Assembly (NCBI GenBank): GCA_037951105.1
Contig: JBAMJV010002946.1
Coordinates: 1 to 64,000, forward strand
Direction: 5' to 3'
Source of the DNA: Echinarachnius parma
Taxonomy: Eukaryota; Echinodermata; Echinoidea; Clypeasteroida; Echinarachniidae
DNA length: 64,000 nucleotides
Shown: positions 11,195 through 25,400 of the stretch, piece by piece
Position numbering within the stretch: position 1 is the stretch's first letter
Layout: each line of letters starts with the position of its first letter
The notes under the pieces: generated by a model
What the model saw: the letters and a program-made list of their open reading frames with translations, nothing else
What the model was told of the DNA's origin: nothing
Databases searched by the model: none
Made by a program: the position numbers and the translations under genes

Positions 11195-13380
11195 CTAAAA
11201 CAGAATAATAACATTATTATTTCACTTTTCTTACACTGCTTTAAAATTGTGCGACCTAATCGTTCAAAGCATTCCAATTATAATGGCATGCAGTAGGCTA
11301 CATTGTACAGTTTGTTTAATCATTGGTACGTTGATGCTGTGCGCTGCAGTTCCGTATCAACGGTTTCCCCCCATGATGTAACAATGCGACGCATAGGTGA
11401 ACTGATATGACATCATAATGACGCAACAATAAGGCGCGCGTTTATATACACGCACAGATTGGTGCAAACAAATGATTTCAAGTTTTAAAGGGCAATGAAA
11501 CTTTGGCTTTCGGCTATTATTATCGTTTAGAGGGTGAACAGACATTTTATTTGATACATAACTTGGCAATTTTGGCATCCTGGATCCCATGAAATCCTTA
11601 CGTGAACATACCCACATTTTACTAATTCTTACGGCGGCAAAAGGTGATGGGAGCGGCCATGTTCTTGTAATTGCCCGACATGCTTTGCAAACTATGACGA
11701 GTGTGCTACGGGCCGAACAAAAAGCTTTTCACTGATTTATAGACTCGTCAAAGCATATATACAAGTATTCAGACAATGGTTTCAATAGAAGCTATTGAAA
11801 TGCATTAGTGCATATCACTGACCATAAGTCCGCACACACCTAATAATGGCGGCCTCCAGTGTTCGCATGAATAGTGGTAAACCCGATAGTGTTTTCACAT
11901 ATTTCTCCCAAAGCAGAAATCTGAGTCGGAGTTATGTTATATACTGTATAATAAAAAGGCATATTACGATATATCAAGTAGGATAAACTCTATTCTTGAG
12001 TTGCATTGCCCTTTAAGTTTCAAGTTTATTTCCACATCTGAATAAAAAAAACAGCGTAAATACAGAATACAATGCAAAATATACAATAAAAATATACACA
12101 TTTGAGAAAAACATCAATAAGAAGAAGAGATTTACGAGGGTGATGATACGTTTTACTTCAACCGGCAACCATGCACTGAAGCTGTTCTCACTTGAGCTAG
12201 CTCTTTATTAATTTTCTGTTAAAATTATGAGCAATATTGATGTACTTTGTATCTCTGTATCCATCAATCCATCCATCAATCGACCCATCAATCCATTACT
12301 GATTTGTCCATATAGCTTCAGGAGCGGCATCCAACTTTGAAACGGGGGTCTAAGGGGCAACAGCCAACTAAAAACGGGGTTTGCCGGAGCGATCGTGACC
12401 GAGCCCGAGAGTCGTGCATGTAAGCGGGGTGGTGTGGGAGGGGGGGGGGGGGGGGGGGGGGGAGGGGGTGTCCGTCGCCAAAAAATGTCGAGGTCTCTTC
12501 TTGTTTTGATGAAAATAAGACCCTTAGGAGCGGCGATCGGCCTAAAGTTTGATGAAAATTAATGAGACCCTCAGGAGCGGCCGGCTCGGCTGTGAAAAAG
12601 GGGGTCACTGAAACAGCACATGTACCGTAACACCCCCCCCCCCCCCGGGCCTGGGGGAGGGGTCGTACAGGGAAATACAGGGGAAATATATACTCGGAAA
12701 ATACGGTGACTGCATGTCAGTGGTATAGTTTTGTTTCAACGAAGGTCAGTTGGTTATCCTTTACAATCGATTTATTCTACCTCATAATGCACTAATACGA
12801 TTTGTATATTCATGCATCATCGATTTGATACAAACAACAAAAAAACAATAAAATGTATGTAGGCCTATTACTTATCATATCTTGCTTATCCATATGAACC
12901 ACGGAATGTAATATTAGCTTTGGAATAAAGGCATGGCCACATTTATGGAAAGGATGTTTACAATGACAAATCAGAGCTTCTACCAATACAGCGAATACAG
13001 TGATTACAAAAAAAGGAAATACTTTCTAGTAATTACAAACATTTATTTAAAGTTGTTATCTTCAATTTACATTTTTGGAAATTGTGTAAATAAATAATTG
13101 ATAAAATCCTATTAATTCAGCGGGAAATGAAAATAGTGTTTCTACGTGTAAAATAGTATCGGGGCATGACCTCAATTAGCGTTTTGCTACTTCTTATAGC
13201 TCTAATTATCAATCAATCACATGTATTATTTTTTTTAAATCATGTATTTATCAGTACTGGAAACATTGAATTGATTATTATTATTGACAATAAATTCCAT
13301 TCCACAATTCTACGTATCAAAATGCAGCAGAGAGCACTGCCGGAGCTAGCTAGCTAGAGGGAGCTAGAGCCGGTGGCGAT
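11195..13380. other. Intergenic region between divergent genes X and Y
   Basis: Presumed to hold both promoters. It contains long poly-G (12430-12462) and poly-C (12634-12647) runs, an AT-rich stretch with CCATCAATC repeats near 12260-12290 and no supported gene. No TATA box can be called with confidence. Confidence 0.5.
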
Positions 13381-13398
13381 TTTTTTTTGTTAACGTAG

Positions 13399-13422
13399 AT
13401 GGCGACAAATATTATTTCTTGA
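13399..13422 (+). promoter_or_regulatory. Short upstream ORF in the 5' leader of gene Y
   Basis: ATG GCG ACA AAT ATT ATT TCT TGA, encoding MATNIIS, ends 16 bases before the gene Y start codon and is in a different frame. If the transcript starts upstream of 13399, this uORF would be met first by scanning ribosomes. The transcription start is not known. Confidence 0.4.
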
Positions 13423-13438
13423 CAACCCGAAGATCAAG

Positions 13439-16400
13439 ATGGCGAGTGACAACAATGTTCGAGCGCTTCCCGACAACCCCCAAGAATTGATCAAATCCCC
13501 TGTCAAAAATGAAGTAGTAATTTCTAAGAAACGCATGCCAGAGATGGATCCAGATGACATGAAGTGGCCCATTGGTGGGCCCATTCAGTAAGTTCACATT
13601 TCGTATTGTAATTGTGTTTATTTGTAGCAAAATACAGGCAAGTCGCAAGTGATGAGCTGCGCTGCCGATGCCGGAGACGAGCATCCTGCCGTGGCCAGCG
13701 GCAGCGGTCTCGCGTAGCTAGAGACTAGAGGACCGTGCCTGGTGCGGGTATAAATGATTGATTGGACCATTTACCCACATCTACAATGTATTGTAAATGG
13801 TCCTGATGGACCATTTACTGCTCACAGTGGTAAAAATCTACGGGACACAATTTGAACTACAAACAGAGAGAAAAGAACAGCATATCTAAAGTTAAAAATT
13901 GCATACCTAGATTGAAGCTGATTTTATGATTTATTGTACAAAATTTCATTTTCAAAATGATAAGTCATACTTACAAAAATCGTCATATAAGTTCCATTTC
14001 TTTCTCTTCCTGCTCGATGTCCCATCGTAAACAAAGAAAGCCCGCCCGCAACATGCGGAGGCCGCTTATTATTGTCCAAAACAAGCCAACTCGCAATCTG
14101 CAAGCATGCCCGCCGTATCAGATTTCGGATACGCCGTATCAGAATTCGGATACGCCGTGTCAGAATTCGGATACGGTAACACGTGTGGTGTGGGAAGCTT
14201 GCGGGAAATACATGACAGTCATCCAGATAGCAGCAACACTTTCGAGAGGGATCACGACTGAGATTTTCTCAGTCTTTTTATTTTCCAAAACTGCAGATTT
14301 TACATTTTTTTCGACATTTGAAGAATAATTTGGACCATTTTGGTAAGTTCATATAACACTTGTATCATTTTTAGGGCCAGTCATGATTGATTTTGTTGAA
14401 TTTAAGATAAGAATTTTGTGTGAAATTTTGACAAACTTTTTTTGTACTGTCCCACATTGTTCCCGTATAGCGCAGCATTACAATGTAGTGTTGTGTGCAT
14501 TTACCACCCTCCTATGCCATATATAAAGCACAGTAAACAAGTTTGTGAGATTAACCAAAAATGTTAAACTATCTCTAGCTATAATAAAGTATTATCTCAC
14601 CAAATTAATCAACTGTGGATAGTAGCACACATACACTCATCGCCATTCACTTACGTGTTCGAACGTGCTATTGTCGTTGACATGCACCACATCTTACACA
14701 AAATCATGCTACTTCAGTAAGCAGCATCATCACCATTATCGATCACAATCAGGCGCTAATATATTTGTTTTATGCATTAACTCACCATTTCACTCCAGAT
14801 GGAACTTTCAAAATGAAAATTCTTGTCCAAAATGTGTAAATTTATCCAATTTCGCGTTAACGTCGACGTGAATGCTCCCCGAATGCTCATTTCTAGCATG
14901 CTGACTGTGTTGTAATGGCGACTCGGTATTTTTTTGGTCTGAGTCCGAGTGCGCTCTCTACGCTGCAATTACGTACATGCGACACAATGCATTGCATAGC
15001 GATGTTTAGTTACGTGACGCTACTACTGTGCACTCTCTTCGAGTGTCGACCATTCGAGATCGGATGTTGATCTTCCATCAAGACGTTGACTATTAACGCC
15101 GTAATTATGTGAACCAATGTCATCACGCTCTGCTACCAACATACATTCTTTCGGGGACAAAATACAATGAACTCATATGAACACTAGATGGCGCTATGTT
15201 AAAATACACGTACGGTTGATAGGGGTTTATGTTGTGTAATATTGAAATTGATTGAAATAGTCAAATATTTAGTGACTAAATGATTACGCCTTGTAAAAGA
15301 CTAGGACGGTCTAGGTGAACGAACTTTCATGTTTACATGTATATCGATATCTGCTACCGTACCCGCTATGTTATGCCATAGCCAGCCATAGCTGGCGCGT
15401 GTACAGTCGGCCTTTTCTTGCCAATTCCTGAAGGAAGACGGACTCGAACAATTTTCCCGCTGAAAATGCAGATTTGGTGAGCATAGCACAACGTATTTGT
15501 AGTGAAATTTGCATATTTAAAAATGATTAAATGTTCAACTATCCATTAATATATAGCTGGAGCGCAAAAGAAGTGAGAAAGAGAAGGTATGTGAGAGAGA
15601 AAAATCGGAAAGGTAGCTTCGACCACGATAAGCACTAGTGTAAGGTAAATGGTTACTGTATGTATACAGAACCATCTTACAGTGTAGATGTGGATAGTAG
15701 GAGGGTTGAATTAAACACAATTTGAAACTTGCATTGAGCCTTCTGGAGTTCTGATGTAAAAAGTACTTTTCTATTTGAGACATTCTGATCTTCAGTTGGA
15801 AGAGTGGATCTCCTCAAAGCTGTACTGCCCTCTAAATACAAAAGTAGACCAGTTGTTTACTTGTTTAGGCTTCTGCCCAGTAAAATTATCAAATTCCTAA
15901 TTTCCTACTGAAACTGCAGAACAGTGGTACAAAAAACTGCAATGACAGGCTGAGTGAAAGGATCTTGCAACATATGTGTCTAAGTAATGTCTGTAAATGT
16001 GTGAATTGACTGGTATGTCTATAGTCAATTGATAATATAGCTTTTGTATTGCATTCCAAGGTGTAACAATGAATAAATAGGTCAATTTGTGACTAAGGAA
16101 TTCTTTACAACCAGCTTTGAACTACTTAGAAGATTAACAGATAACAAAGCCAAACAAGATTAAGACCATTAATGTCAGCATCAAATTGGACAATAGTGTG
16201 AAAACATCTAGTTTGAGGCTAGGAAGACGGGGGATTCCCCAGTGTTTTCTTGGACAATGAGGGCAGCTTTCACTAACATGTTTTTTACAGGCAAAGGAGT
16301 AAGGGGTTAATGCAGTTAACCCCTTGTCTTGTAGGGGTGACCATTTACTATATAGTTTAGTAGATGTGGCTGCAGCAACGATCGCAAGTCATCGACGACG

Positions 16401-19400
16401 TCATTGACACTGGAAGCAAATTTGCATATATAATTATGATGGACAAGTTTTAACATGTTTTATTGTCAATGTTTGATGCGAGTGAAGCTGCATGGTAAAT
16501 TATGGTAATGTAATAACTAATGGCTGCCTTGCCTGTAATTTTATTGGTAAATGGTAAAAAAGTGTATGATGGGGGCATCAAAGTTCGTGCACATAACTTT
16601 CAATTCATCATTTTGACAAGAAATATACTGATTTGTATAATGATTCTAATACCAGCTTATTCAGAATATTCTCTGTAGTATAGGTCTAATAAACATGTTT
16701 TGGTTTTAAGATCACTCAATTTTAATTGTTTATTTTGGCCGGTTTTTTAAACCCTTCCATTTTTATTGAGAAAAAAAAAAGGGCATCGAAGTTCGCGGAT
16801 CAGTTTTTCCATTCATTTGTACGCGCATTTAAAAAGCCATTGTAGCTGTCTTCGCTTCACTGTCATTTTTGAGGCATTTTCAAGCACGCACAAAATAAAG
16901 AGGCTTTGAAGTTTGTGCATTTATAACGTATTGTATGCATACATAATGTTGTGGAGCTGTATGCATAATAACTAGCTGCTGGCAAGTTAGCTTGCGCGAA
17001 CTTGAATGCCGTGCGAACTTGAATGCCGCGCGAACTTAGATGCCCTGACCATAAACTGTAAAGTGTAATTAACCCTTTTCATTTTTGATAAATAATAATA
17101 AATACAAAAAATAATCATGTCTTCATGACATACAAAATCTGGGAAAAATTTGTCGGCCGATTCCTCCCTCCATTTATCAGCAAATGCAATAAAACTTTTG
17201 TTTATGTAATCCACAATTCATATACTTTGATAATAATTACCGACTCTGTTGGTTTGAAGACTGCAAAATGTAGGACAAAAATGATGATTTCCTGTCCGTT
17301 TTCCTTACTGATGCATCCTAAAACACAGCGTTCATTTGTTGAACGGTACGAATGGGCGGTATGCTTACCTCCAGCGTATTAGCGTAATTGCGTGTAAATG
17401 GTCCAACGGTTTGGACCATTTACTTTAGTAGATGTGGGAAATCATAAAATTTGAGTTTTAAGACGAAAGACAAAAGACATTTGCTGCTCTATCCAACACT
17501 GAACTAGTTTTGCTGGCAAATTCCTCCCTCCATTTTCCAGCAAATGCAAAAAACAAAACAAAATTGTATGTGATCCACAATTCATTATAATTTGATAATA
17601 AAATGATACCAACTCTGTTGTTTTGAAGACCGCAAAATGTAGACATTTTTGTATTTCCAGTCCGTTTTCTGTACATAGCGAGGCTTCCTGAAAACACAGC
17701 GATTAACTGTTGAAAGGGAATTTGATATTGCGCAATAGTACAATGTACAAATGGCCGGTATGCTTAGCTACAGCATATTAACGTGTATTGCATGTAAAAT
17801 GCTCCAGCTTACCGGACCATTTACTTTAGTAGATGTGCTCCTTATGTAGTTACAAGTATATTGTAATTGTAATCTATTATTTGTCTGTAAATCAATGGAG
17901 CCGCGAGCTATCGAATCTGGCAGATTCTTCTTCAGGCAAACGAATGACAACTATTGTTTTTCTGTGATGCACTATGTAACACTTTTGACCAGGTGCCTAA
18001 AAGATCCTCCTCTTCTTGCCTCCACAGGCCGTCGATATCAGACCAGCAGAAGGTCGGGTTCTTCCGGCAGGACAGGGCCGCCCAGACCGTGGAGTCGGAA
18101 ATTCTGGAACTGAAACAGATGACCATCGTCCTGCAAACTCTTCTCAAGGTATATATATATGCCATGTTCACTGGGTCCACACAGGGCCAGGGGGGTGTTT
18201 CACAAAGATCCTAAGTTGAACTTAACTCTAAATTGGACTTAAAAAGTAAGGAAAGCCAATTGTAGCCTTGGAATGAAATAATTTGAAACCACATTTGATG
18301 CCTTTTTAAAGGACTTTTACCAAAAAAAATTCAATGAAACTAATGGCTTTCCATACTTTTTAAGTCCAACTTAGAGTTAAGTTCAACTTAGGATCTTTGT
18401 GAAACACCCCCCTGGAAAGTGCTGGAATATGACTGCTGCATTTTTTTTTCCAGGGTCTTGTTTCATGAGCGGGTCATAGCTATGTAGTACATTGTCTGGT
18501 GCGAAGCTAGGGTGCAATTATCTCTGTATTTCGCACAGAGAGTCGATAGCCATTGGAAATTCAAAAGCTTTCTTTAGGATCTGAATGCAGATCTAGTTTA
18601 TGAATAGACTATAATTGAAACATATATGTGCTGCAATCTTCAACCTGACTGTGCAAGAGCTTATATATAATGCAACATATCTTTTTCTTTTGCCTGCGAG
18701 AGCTGGCCATTGCTTAAGCAAGTGATGAGGGCATTCAATTTGCTGTTTAAGTGAGCAGTTTAAACCCTAGGCTAGGAACCTGCTATAAAACATTTGTGCC
18801 GTGCAGTTTTCAACCAGACTGGGCAAAATCTTATGCAACCTGTCTTGTTCTTTTGCTAGAAATCTAAAAAGCTGACACTAGAGCTGGCCGTTGCTAAGCA
18901 GGCAATGAGAGCAGATTATGAGAACAAACTACAGCCCCTTGTGATGTACTGATGGAATTTGCTGCTTTTTAGTAGTGCCATTTTAACCCTAAGACACCAT
19001 ACCGTAAAACTCCGTGTATAAGACGCACTTTTTTTCCGTCGGAAAATTTTCAAAGTGGGGGGTGCGTCTTATACACAGGTACAGCAAAAAAAAAAAAAAA
19101 AAAGTCATGTTTAATGCATATTAAACTGGTCTAGGGCATGACTAGAGCTTGATATAAGGGGGAACATTTATCAAAATATACCTTTTTCCTACATAAATTA
19201 TAGTGGTTAGCAAAACAAAATGCAAGTTTTTAAGCAGTAACACTGCTACTAATTGAATATTCAGATATTCATGAGTAGCAGCACTCATTTAATATTCAAT
19301 TTTCTAAACAGTGGTTATACATTTTTCTCAACAAAAAAGTTATTAATGAATTTAGTATTTTGCATATTTAATGAGCATTGCTACCTCATGAATTTATATG

Positions 19401-19454
19401 AATATTCATGAAAAAAAAAATATTCTAAAAAAAAATAAAAAAAATAAAAAAATG

Positions 19455-19486
<32 letters not shown>

Positions 19487-22400
19487 GAAAGTTGGGGGTG
19501 CGTTTTATACACGAGTGCGTCTTATACACGGAGTTTTACGGTAATTAAAACATTTGTGCCATGATAGTATTCAAGTGGGCAACATTTGATGCTACATATC
19601 TTATTCTTTTCCTAGGAATCTAAAGAGCTGAAGCGATCGAGCTGGCCGTTGCTAAGGGCAGGCTATGAGAACTACAGGCCCTTGAGATGTATTGATGGAA
19701 TTTACTGCTTTGTAGTAGTGCCATTTTAACCCTAAGGCACCATAATTAAAACATTTGTGCCATAGTCTTCATAGTCGCCATAGTCTTCATAGTCGCCATA
19801 GTCTTCAAGTGGGCAAAATCTTATGCAACATACCTTGTTCTTTTGCTAGGAATCTAAAGAGCTGAAGCGAGAGCTGGCCGTTGCTAAGCAGGTGATGCGG
19901 GCAGACTATGAGAACAAACTGCAGGAGAAGGCGCTGGAGATGTACTGCCGGATCAACGAGCATGTCACGGTCCTGGAAAAGGCCCACAAGGAGGTGAGAA
20001 AATGTTTTCTAATGGTTCTTGAAAAACTGGGTTCCACCAAACGTTGTGAACTGTAATTTGTGACCGGCTATAGCAAAACCCTGTACTTGTCGTAAAAAAT
20101 CAAAACATATATTTTCATACCATTTGAAAGGCCTTGTTATTTGATGCTTTATTCTAAAAAATTGTCCAATAATTGGCGAAGATGCGTTTGATTCAATTTT
20201 ACGATCGTAAGTCTTTACACACATTATGGGAACTTAAAATGCCCATTTCTACAAAACATGAATTACCGACAAGTGCAGGGGTTTTGCTATAACTGGTCAC
20301 ATTTCTGTAAACTCTTACTAATCAAAAATTCAGTCCCTTTATTGATCTAAACTAAAATCATCGATGATGACTTGTAACGCAAAAGAAGTGCATCAATTTC
20401 TCAAGATCTCAATTTGTAATCTTTATTGATCTAAACTTCATTCATCGATGATGACTTGCGCAAAAGAAGTGCAACTATTTGTCAAGATCTCAATTTTCAA
20501 TCTTGGTGCTTGATCGCACCACCAAAATGTAAGTTTTATCAAATTATCCTGGTCCGACATGAACTTTTACTGGTTCAGGGTCATCCAGCCAGTGCTATGG
20601 TCTAGCCCTGGTTTAAAGGAGTAGATAGCAAGCTTCTGATACTCTGATTTATGTTTTGGCATGAAAATTAACATAATTTGTGTTGACCAAAGTAGTTCAA
20701 TTTCCCCCCCCCCCCCCCCCCCCCTACAGAGGATTGAAATCGTACGAAGGAATTTCAAGCAGCAGCTGGCCAATGTCATCGCAAAGGTCGCCCATGACTG
20801 GAAGGTAAGATCAATCAAATTTGTCCTCTTTGTGTCAATCGTCAACCCTTTCATTGCCAGTATTAAAATGAGGGAGAAAACGGACCGCTTCAATGATCCG
20901 CATCCATTCAAGTGCTGTAATCTGATAATTTTCATTCAATGAAAAATCATATTTAAACATGATTTCTGATGCTCAAAATTTCATAGAAGGTAGAGTGAGA
21001 TACCCTCATTTTATGAAATATCAAAATCCTGACTCTCATATTTTAAACAAAATTTGACTATTTCAGCTAATAACAGAGAAACTACCACAGCGACATAACG
21101 GTCGTTTTGTGGTGAAAGGTCACATATTAAAAAGAGCTTCTCGGTCAGAGCACCAGTCTAGCTTTCTGGAGGTCTTGGTTTCGATTCCTGTGGAAGCCCA
21201 TTTTTCTTTTCTCATTTTTCATTCATTACAAATATCTCTGGTCCGTCAGTTTCCTTATTTCTGAGTTTATTATTAATTTTAATGTAATTTTGTGTTATCC
21301 TTCTCAGAACCATGCCAGTAAGAAGATGAACGAAGAGCTGAAGAAGCAGTCAGGCAGCAACGCTCTGTTGATGGAGGAACACAAGGCTATACAGAACCAA
21401 GTGGCCTCCCAAGAGGGTATCATTGAGATGCTCAAAATGCAGCTAGAGCAACAGGCAAATGTGAGAATCTATTTCTAGGAAAATAATTGAGGTGATGATT
21501 ATAATTATGATTATGACGATGATGATGGTGATAATGATGCTCAAATGCAGTTAGAACAACAGGCAAATGTGAGAATCTATTTCTAGGAAAAACATTGAGG
21601 TGATGATGGTGATGATTATGATTATGATTATGATGACGATGATGATGGTGATGATGATGATGATAGTGGTGATGATGGTGATAATGATGATGATGATGAT
21701 GATGATGGTGATGATTATTGTATTGTGATGATGATGGTGACTTATACATTATTTTGATGATGATGAGTATGTAATATAAAAAGAAAATTATTCAGACATT
21801 TTCAATTATTCAGCCTCTTTTATTGAAAAAAAAAACGGGGGTTTCCTTATGCTGCAATGTATTATTTATTGTTTGTATTTTGTATTTTCTAGTTACCAAG
21901 AAGTGAAGCATCCACTCCGAGTGCTGTGTATGAGGTGGAAGAGCTTAAAGACGAAATGGCCCTCATGAAGAGGAAGATTGACGGACTTGAATCTGCTCTT
22001 GACGGGAAAGATGAGGTCATAGAGGAATTGAGTAAGTTTTTGAATACTTAAAAAGAAATGTAGTTATGACAGTATTTAAAGGGCAAAACTGTCAAATCTT
22101 TCTAAAGAGCGTAAAGATGAAATCTCCATGAAATCTGCCCTTGATGGAAACGATGAGGTCATAGAGGATTTGAGTAAGTTTTACTTCATAATTCAAAGCA
22201 CTTAGAGATGATTCGTATTACATGCTATGTAAATAAAAACATCATCAAATCTTCTCTCTAAATGTTATGATTTAATTCACATTCCTTCAATATCACAGAT
22301 GCATTCGCATTCGCGCTTCCAGCCCATTTTATAAAACTGTTGCAATTGTTGTAAGTGTCCAATTATTGTAACTACCATTGCAACAGCTGTAATGCTCCAT

Positions 22401-25400
22401 GCTGATTGGCTGTTGACCAAATAGTTACAACAATTGCAAGTGTTTTATGAAATGGGCTACTGAGCAATAAGTCAGATAATAATTGCTGATTCCATTTTTT
22501 TCATTCTCTTCTTAGCTACAGATATAATTACACTTTTGTACTATTGTGTTTTGTTTTCTATTTATCCAGACAGAGATTTGGAAAGGTCACAAAGGGACAT
22601 AGAGAGAGAGAGAATTCACATAAAACAGGTAAAGAAGACATAAAGATGCAGTGAATCCTTGACTTAAATATTTTTAATTAAAGGAGTCGAATTGTATTAT
22701 TATATTTATATTTACACTATCTACATTACTATAAAGGGTTGTCCATTCTATTCAATTTTTTGCTTTGCAGGCTTCCCATATTTCCAGTTTAATTGATTTA
22801 ATTAAATATTTTCTGGTATTTAAGATGAGTGATTATACAAAATCAATTGTAGTTTTTCTGCTTATGTGGTAGAGCAGCAAACTTGATGGAACTTGATTGT
22901 ATGCATTTTTCTGCATTTCATATAACAAATGCAGATCAAAAATTATTGTTTTGAAAATTATTGTGAAAAGTTATTTCTTATAGTATGCAAGAATGTATTG
23001 CAAATACATACAAAACGTATTCTTTACATTGTAAACATTGTACTTGTGGAAGAAATAATGCACATGATATTAAGTTATTAATTTAATTTTGTTTTTATAA
23101 CTATTTCATGTACAAAAGGTTCCTTTTGTTCTTACAAATATATAATATAATGCAAATAATAATTGATACGTGTGTTTATTTTATTTAATGGGCTTTACTG
23201 TTTTTACTGTTTATGTTTTCTATCTTTTTTCTCACGAATCTGTCTCAGCTTTTGAAAGAGCTGGAAGAATCCAAAACGGTAGCGATGCAAGAAATATCTT
23301 CTCTCAAAAGACAGGTAAGTGGTCAGTGAATGCAGTTCAGAACCATAACAGTTACACAACAATCGATAAACGTGACCGGTTATAGCAAAACCCGGCACTT
23401 GTCGTTAAAAATCAAAATTCAGATTTCTATACCATTACAAAGGCCTCATCACAAGCTTTCATTTGATGCTTTGTTCTAACTAATTGGTCAATAATTGGCG
23501 AAGATATGATTTTTTCAATTTTACAATCATACATGTAGGTCTTTTACACACATTGTGTGAACTTAAAATGCCCATTTCTTCAAAACATGAATTACCGACA
23601 AGTGCCAGGTTTTTCTATAGTCGCCGTCACAAATGGACTTTTAATCACTTGCTAATTCGGCCGAGGCTGCAGTCATCATCAAGCATTTATGCTTACAACA
23701 TATGGGCCAAATTGCAGAAAGAGATAAAATTGATTGTAGGTTACAATTACTTGTAAGTCAGATCATGTGTTCTAAATGCATAAATCAGATTGGTTGAAAA
23801 GCGCAAACTTTCTGATTTACAATCAATTGTAACTTACAATCGATTGTATATCTTTTTTCAACAGGGCCATGGTCTCCTGCCTTTTCTTTTGTAAATACAT
23901 TGTAACTCACTAAACATACATGAGATTTCCATTCTCTCCCCTTCTTTCGTACTGTGTATTATATGCAGATAATTTTCTCACGATGGATTGACACCAATCA
24001 ATAGGTACTCGTTTTGCTTGTATGTTACTGATTATAAACCCGGCCCTCACAAAGAGTTCTGCAATTCAAGTTTGAGTGTCAATATCTCTCTTGTCCCTAT
24101 ATTATCTGACATTGGTATCATTGAAAAGCCTATTTATTCGTATTTACCTTGATACCCTATTTTTAGTGGTTATGTAATTATGGAATGTGCATTACACCAA
24201 AATATGGGGCCGAGTAAAGATTGAAATGTTGCAAAGGATATTTCATATAAACTCATCCGTGGATCAAAGAGCTGCCAAAAATACCAATGCCCCCAAATTG
24301 TCTATTTTAGCAATCAAATAATTGAATTGACTTAGTCGTCGCGCATGAACGTTCACTGGCCCGCACATAGAGAGCACATGGAAAGCAGCAGCATGATGTT
24401 ATCAAAGCAACATACCGGGCCCAAGGGGGTGTGCAGACTAAGGATAATTTGTGTTATCTCGGCGTCGGGGGCATTTTTACATGGAACTTTTGTTTCATAT
24501 TTCTGCATTTAACCATTTTAATCGGTTCAGATTTTGCTCGAACCCCTCTCTATTTCTATACTCTGTATACTCTAATCTTCTTTTCTAAAGCGCTTAGAGG
24601 TTTGTTTGAATTAATTACGCAGTATATAAATTTGTCATATTATTATTAGTAGTAGTATCTTAATCTCTTCTTGGACATATCTATCAAATACATTATTCAT
24701 AAATTGATTGGCTGCATGTCAACATTAAAGTTACCATCATTTGACTTTTTCATTCGGAGACGTTTCATGAAACGGGGCCCTGGGTAGTAGAGAGCAGCAA
24801 TGCGAATTGATTGCCTTGCTGTAGGGCAATGAGACATGGATTCAAACTCTTGTAGATTGAAATAAGTTATTATAATTATTATTCATGGTATTTATTTTGA
24901 ACATGTATGGCAGCAAACAAGCTGAATTGCACGTGCTAAAAAGTTATTGAATTGAATTGATTTAATTTTACTGAATTCAAATCTGTTTCCCCTTCATATT
25001 ACGTGCAGGCTGAGAAGCAGAGAATGGGCCTGGAGAGGGACATGCAGGACAAGATGAAGAAAGCAAGAGATGATGTAAGAAACTTTGTATGTATTCTGTT
25101 AGGAAAATGATCTATGGATGAATTTACAACGTCCTCTATGTTTCAGGACAAAGTCATTGGGGAAATTAAATTAAATGCAACTATTATTATTACCGTAAAC
25201 CGGGGTGATCGCTTTTGCCACTTTTTTAGATGAATATATTTTCAGCAAGCATCAATTTTTAGAACAAATTTCTTATTAATAGTAAATGTATTACTCATTG
25301 CGGATATAGTATCGAAAATAATATCGCTAGTGATATTCGTTGACATTTCTTATTGTTTCTAATGTAGTCCTATAGGGTAATTGTATAGAATCAGAAATTT

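Noticed and set aside
13957-14328. 123-codon ORF containing a tandem 22-bp repeat
   Set aside because: No splice signals fitting gene Y phases and no homology; repeats explain the open frame.
18855-18960. First good-looking gene Y exon 3 copy as a functional exon
   Set aside because: Acceptor and frame are fine, but a TGA follows and no donor precedes it; the copy at 19850 is complete.
21432-21749. Poly-histidine ORF on minus
   Set aside because: Antisense of a (GAT)n microsatellite.
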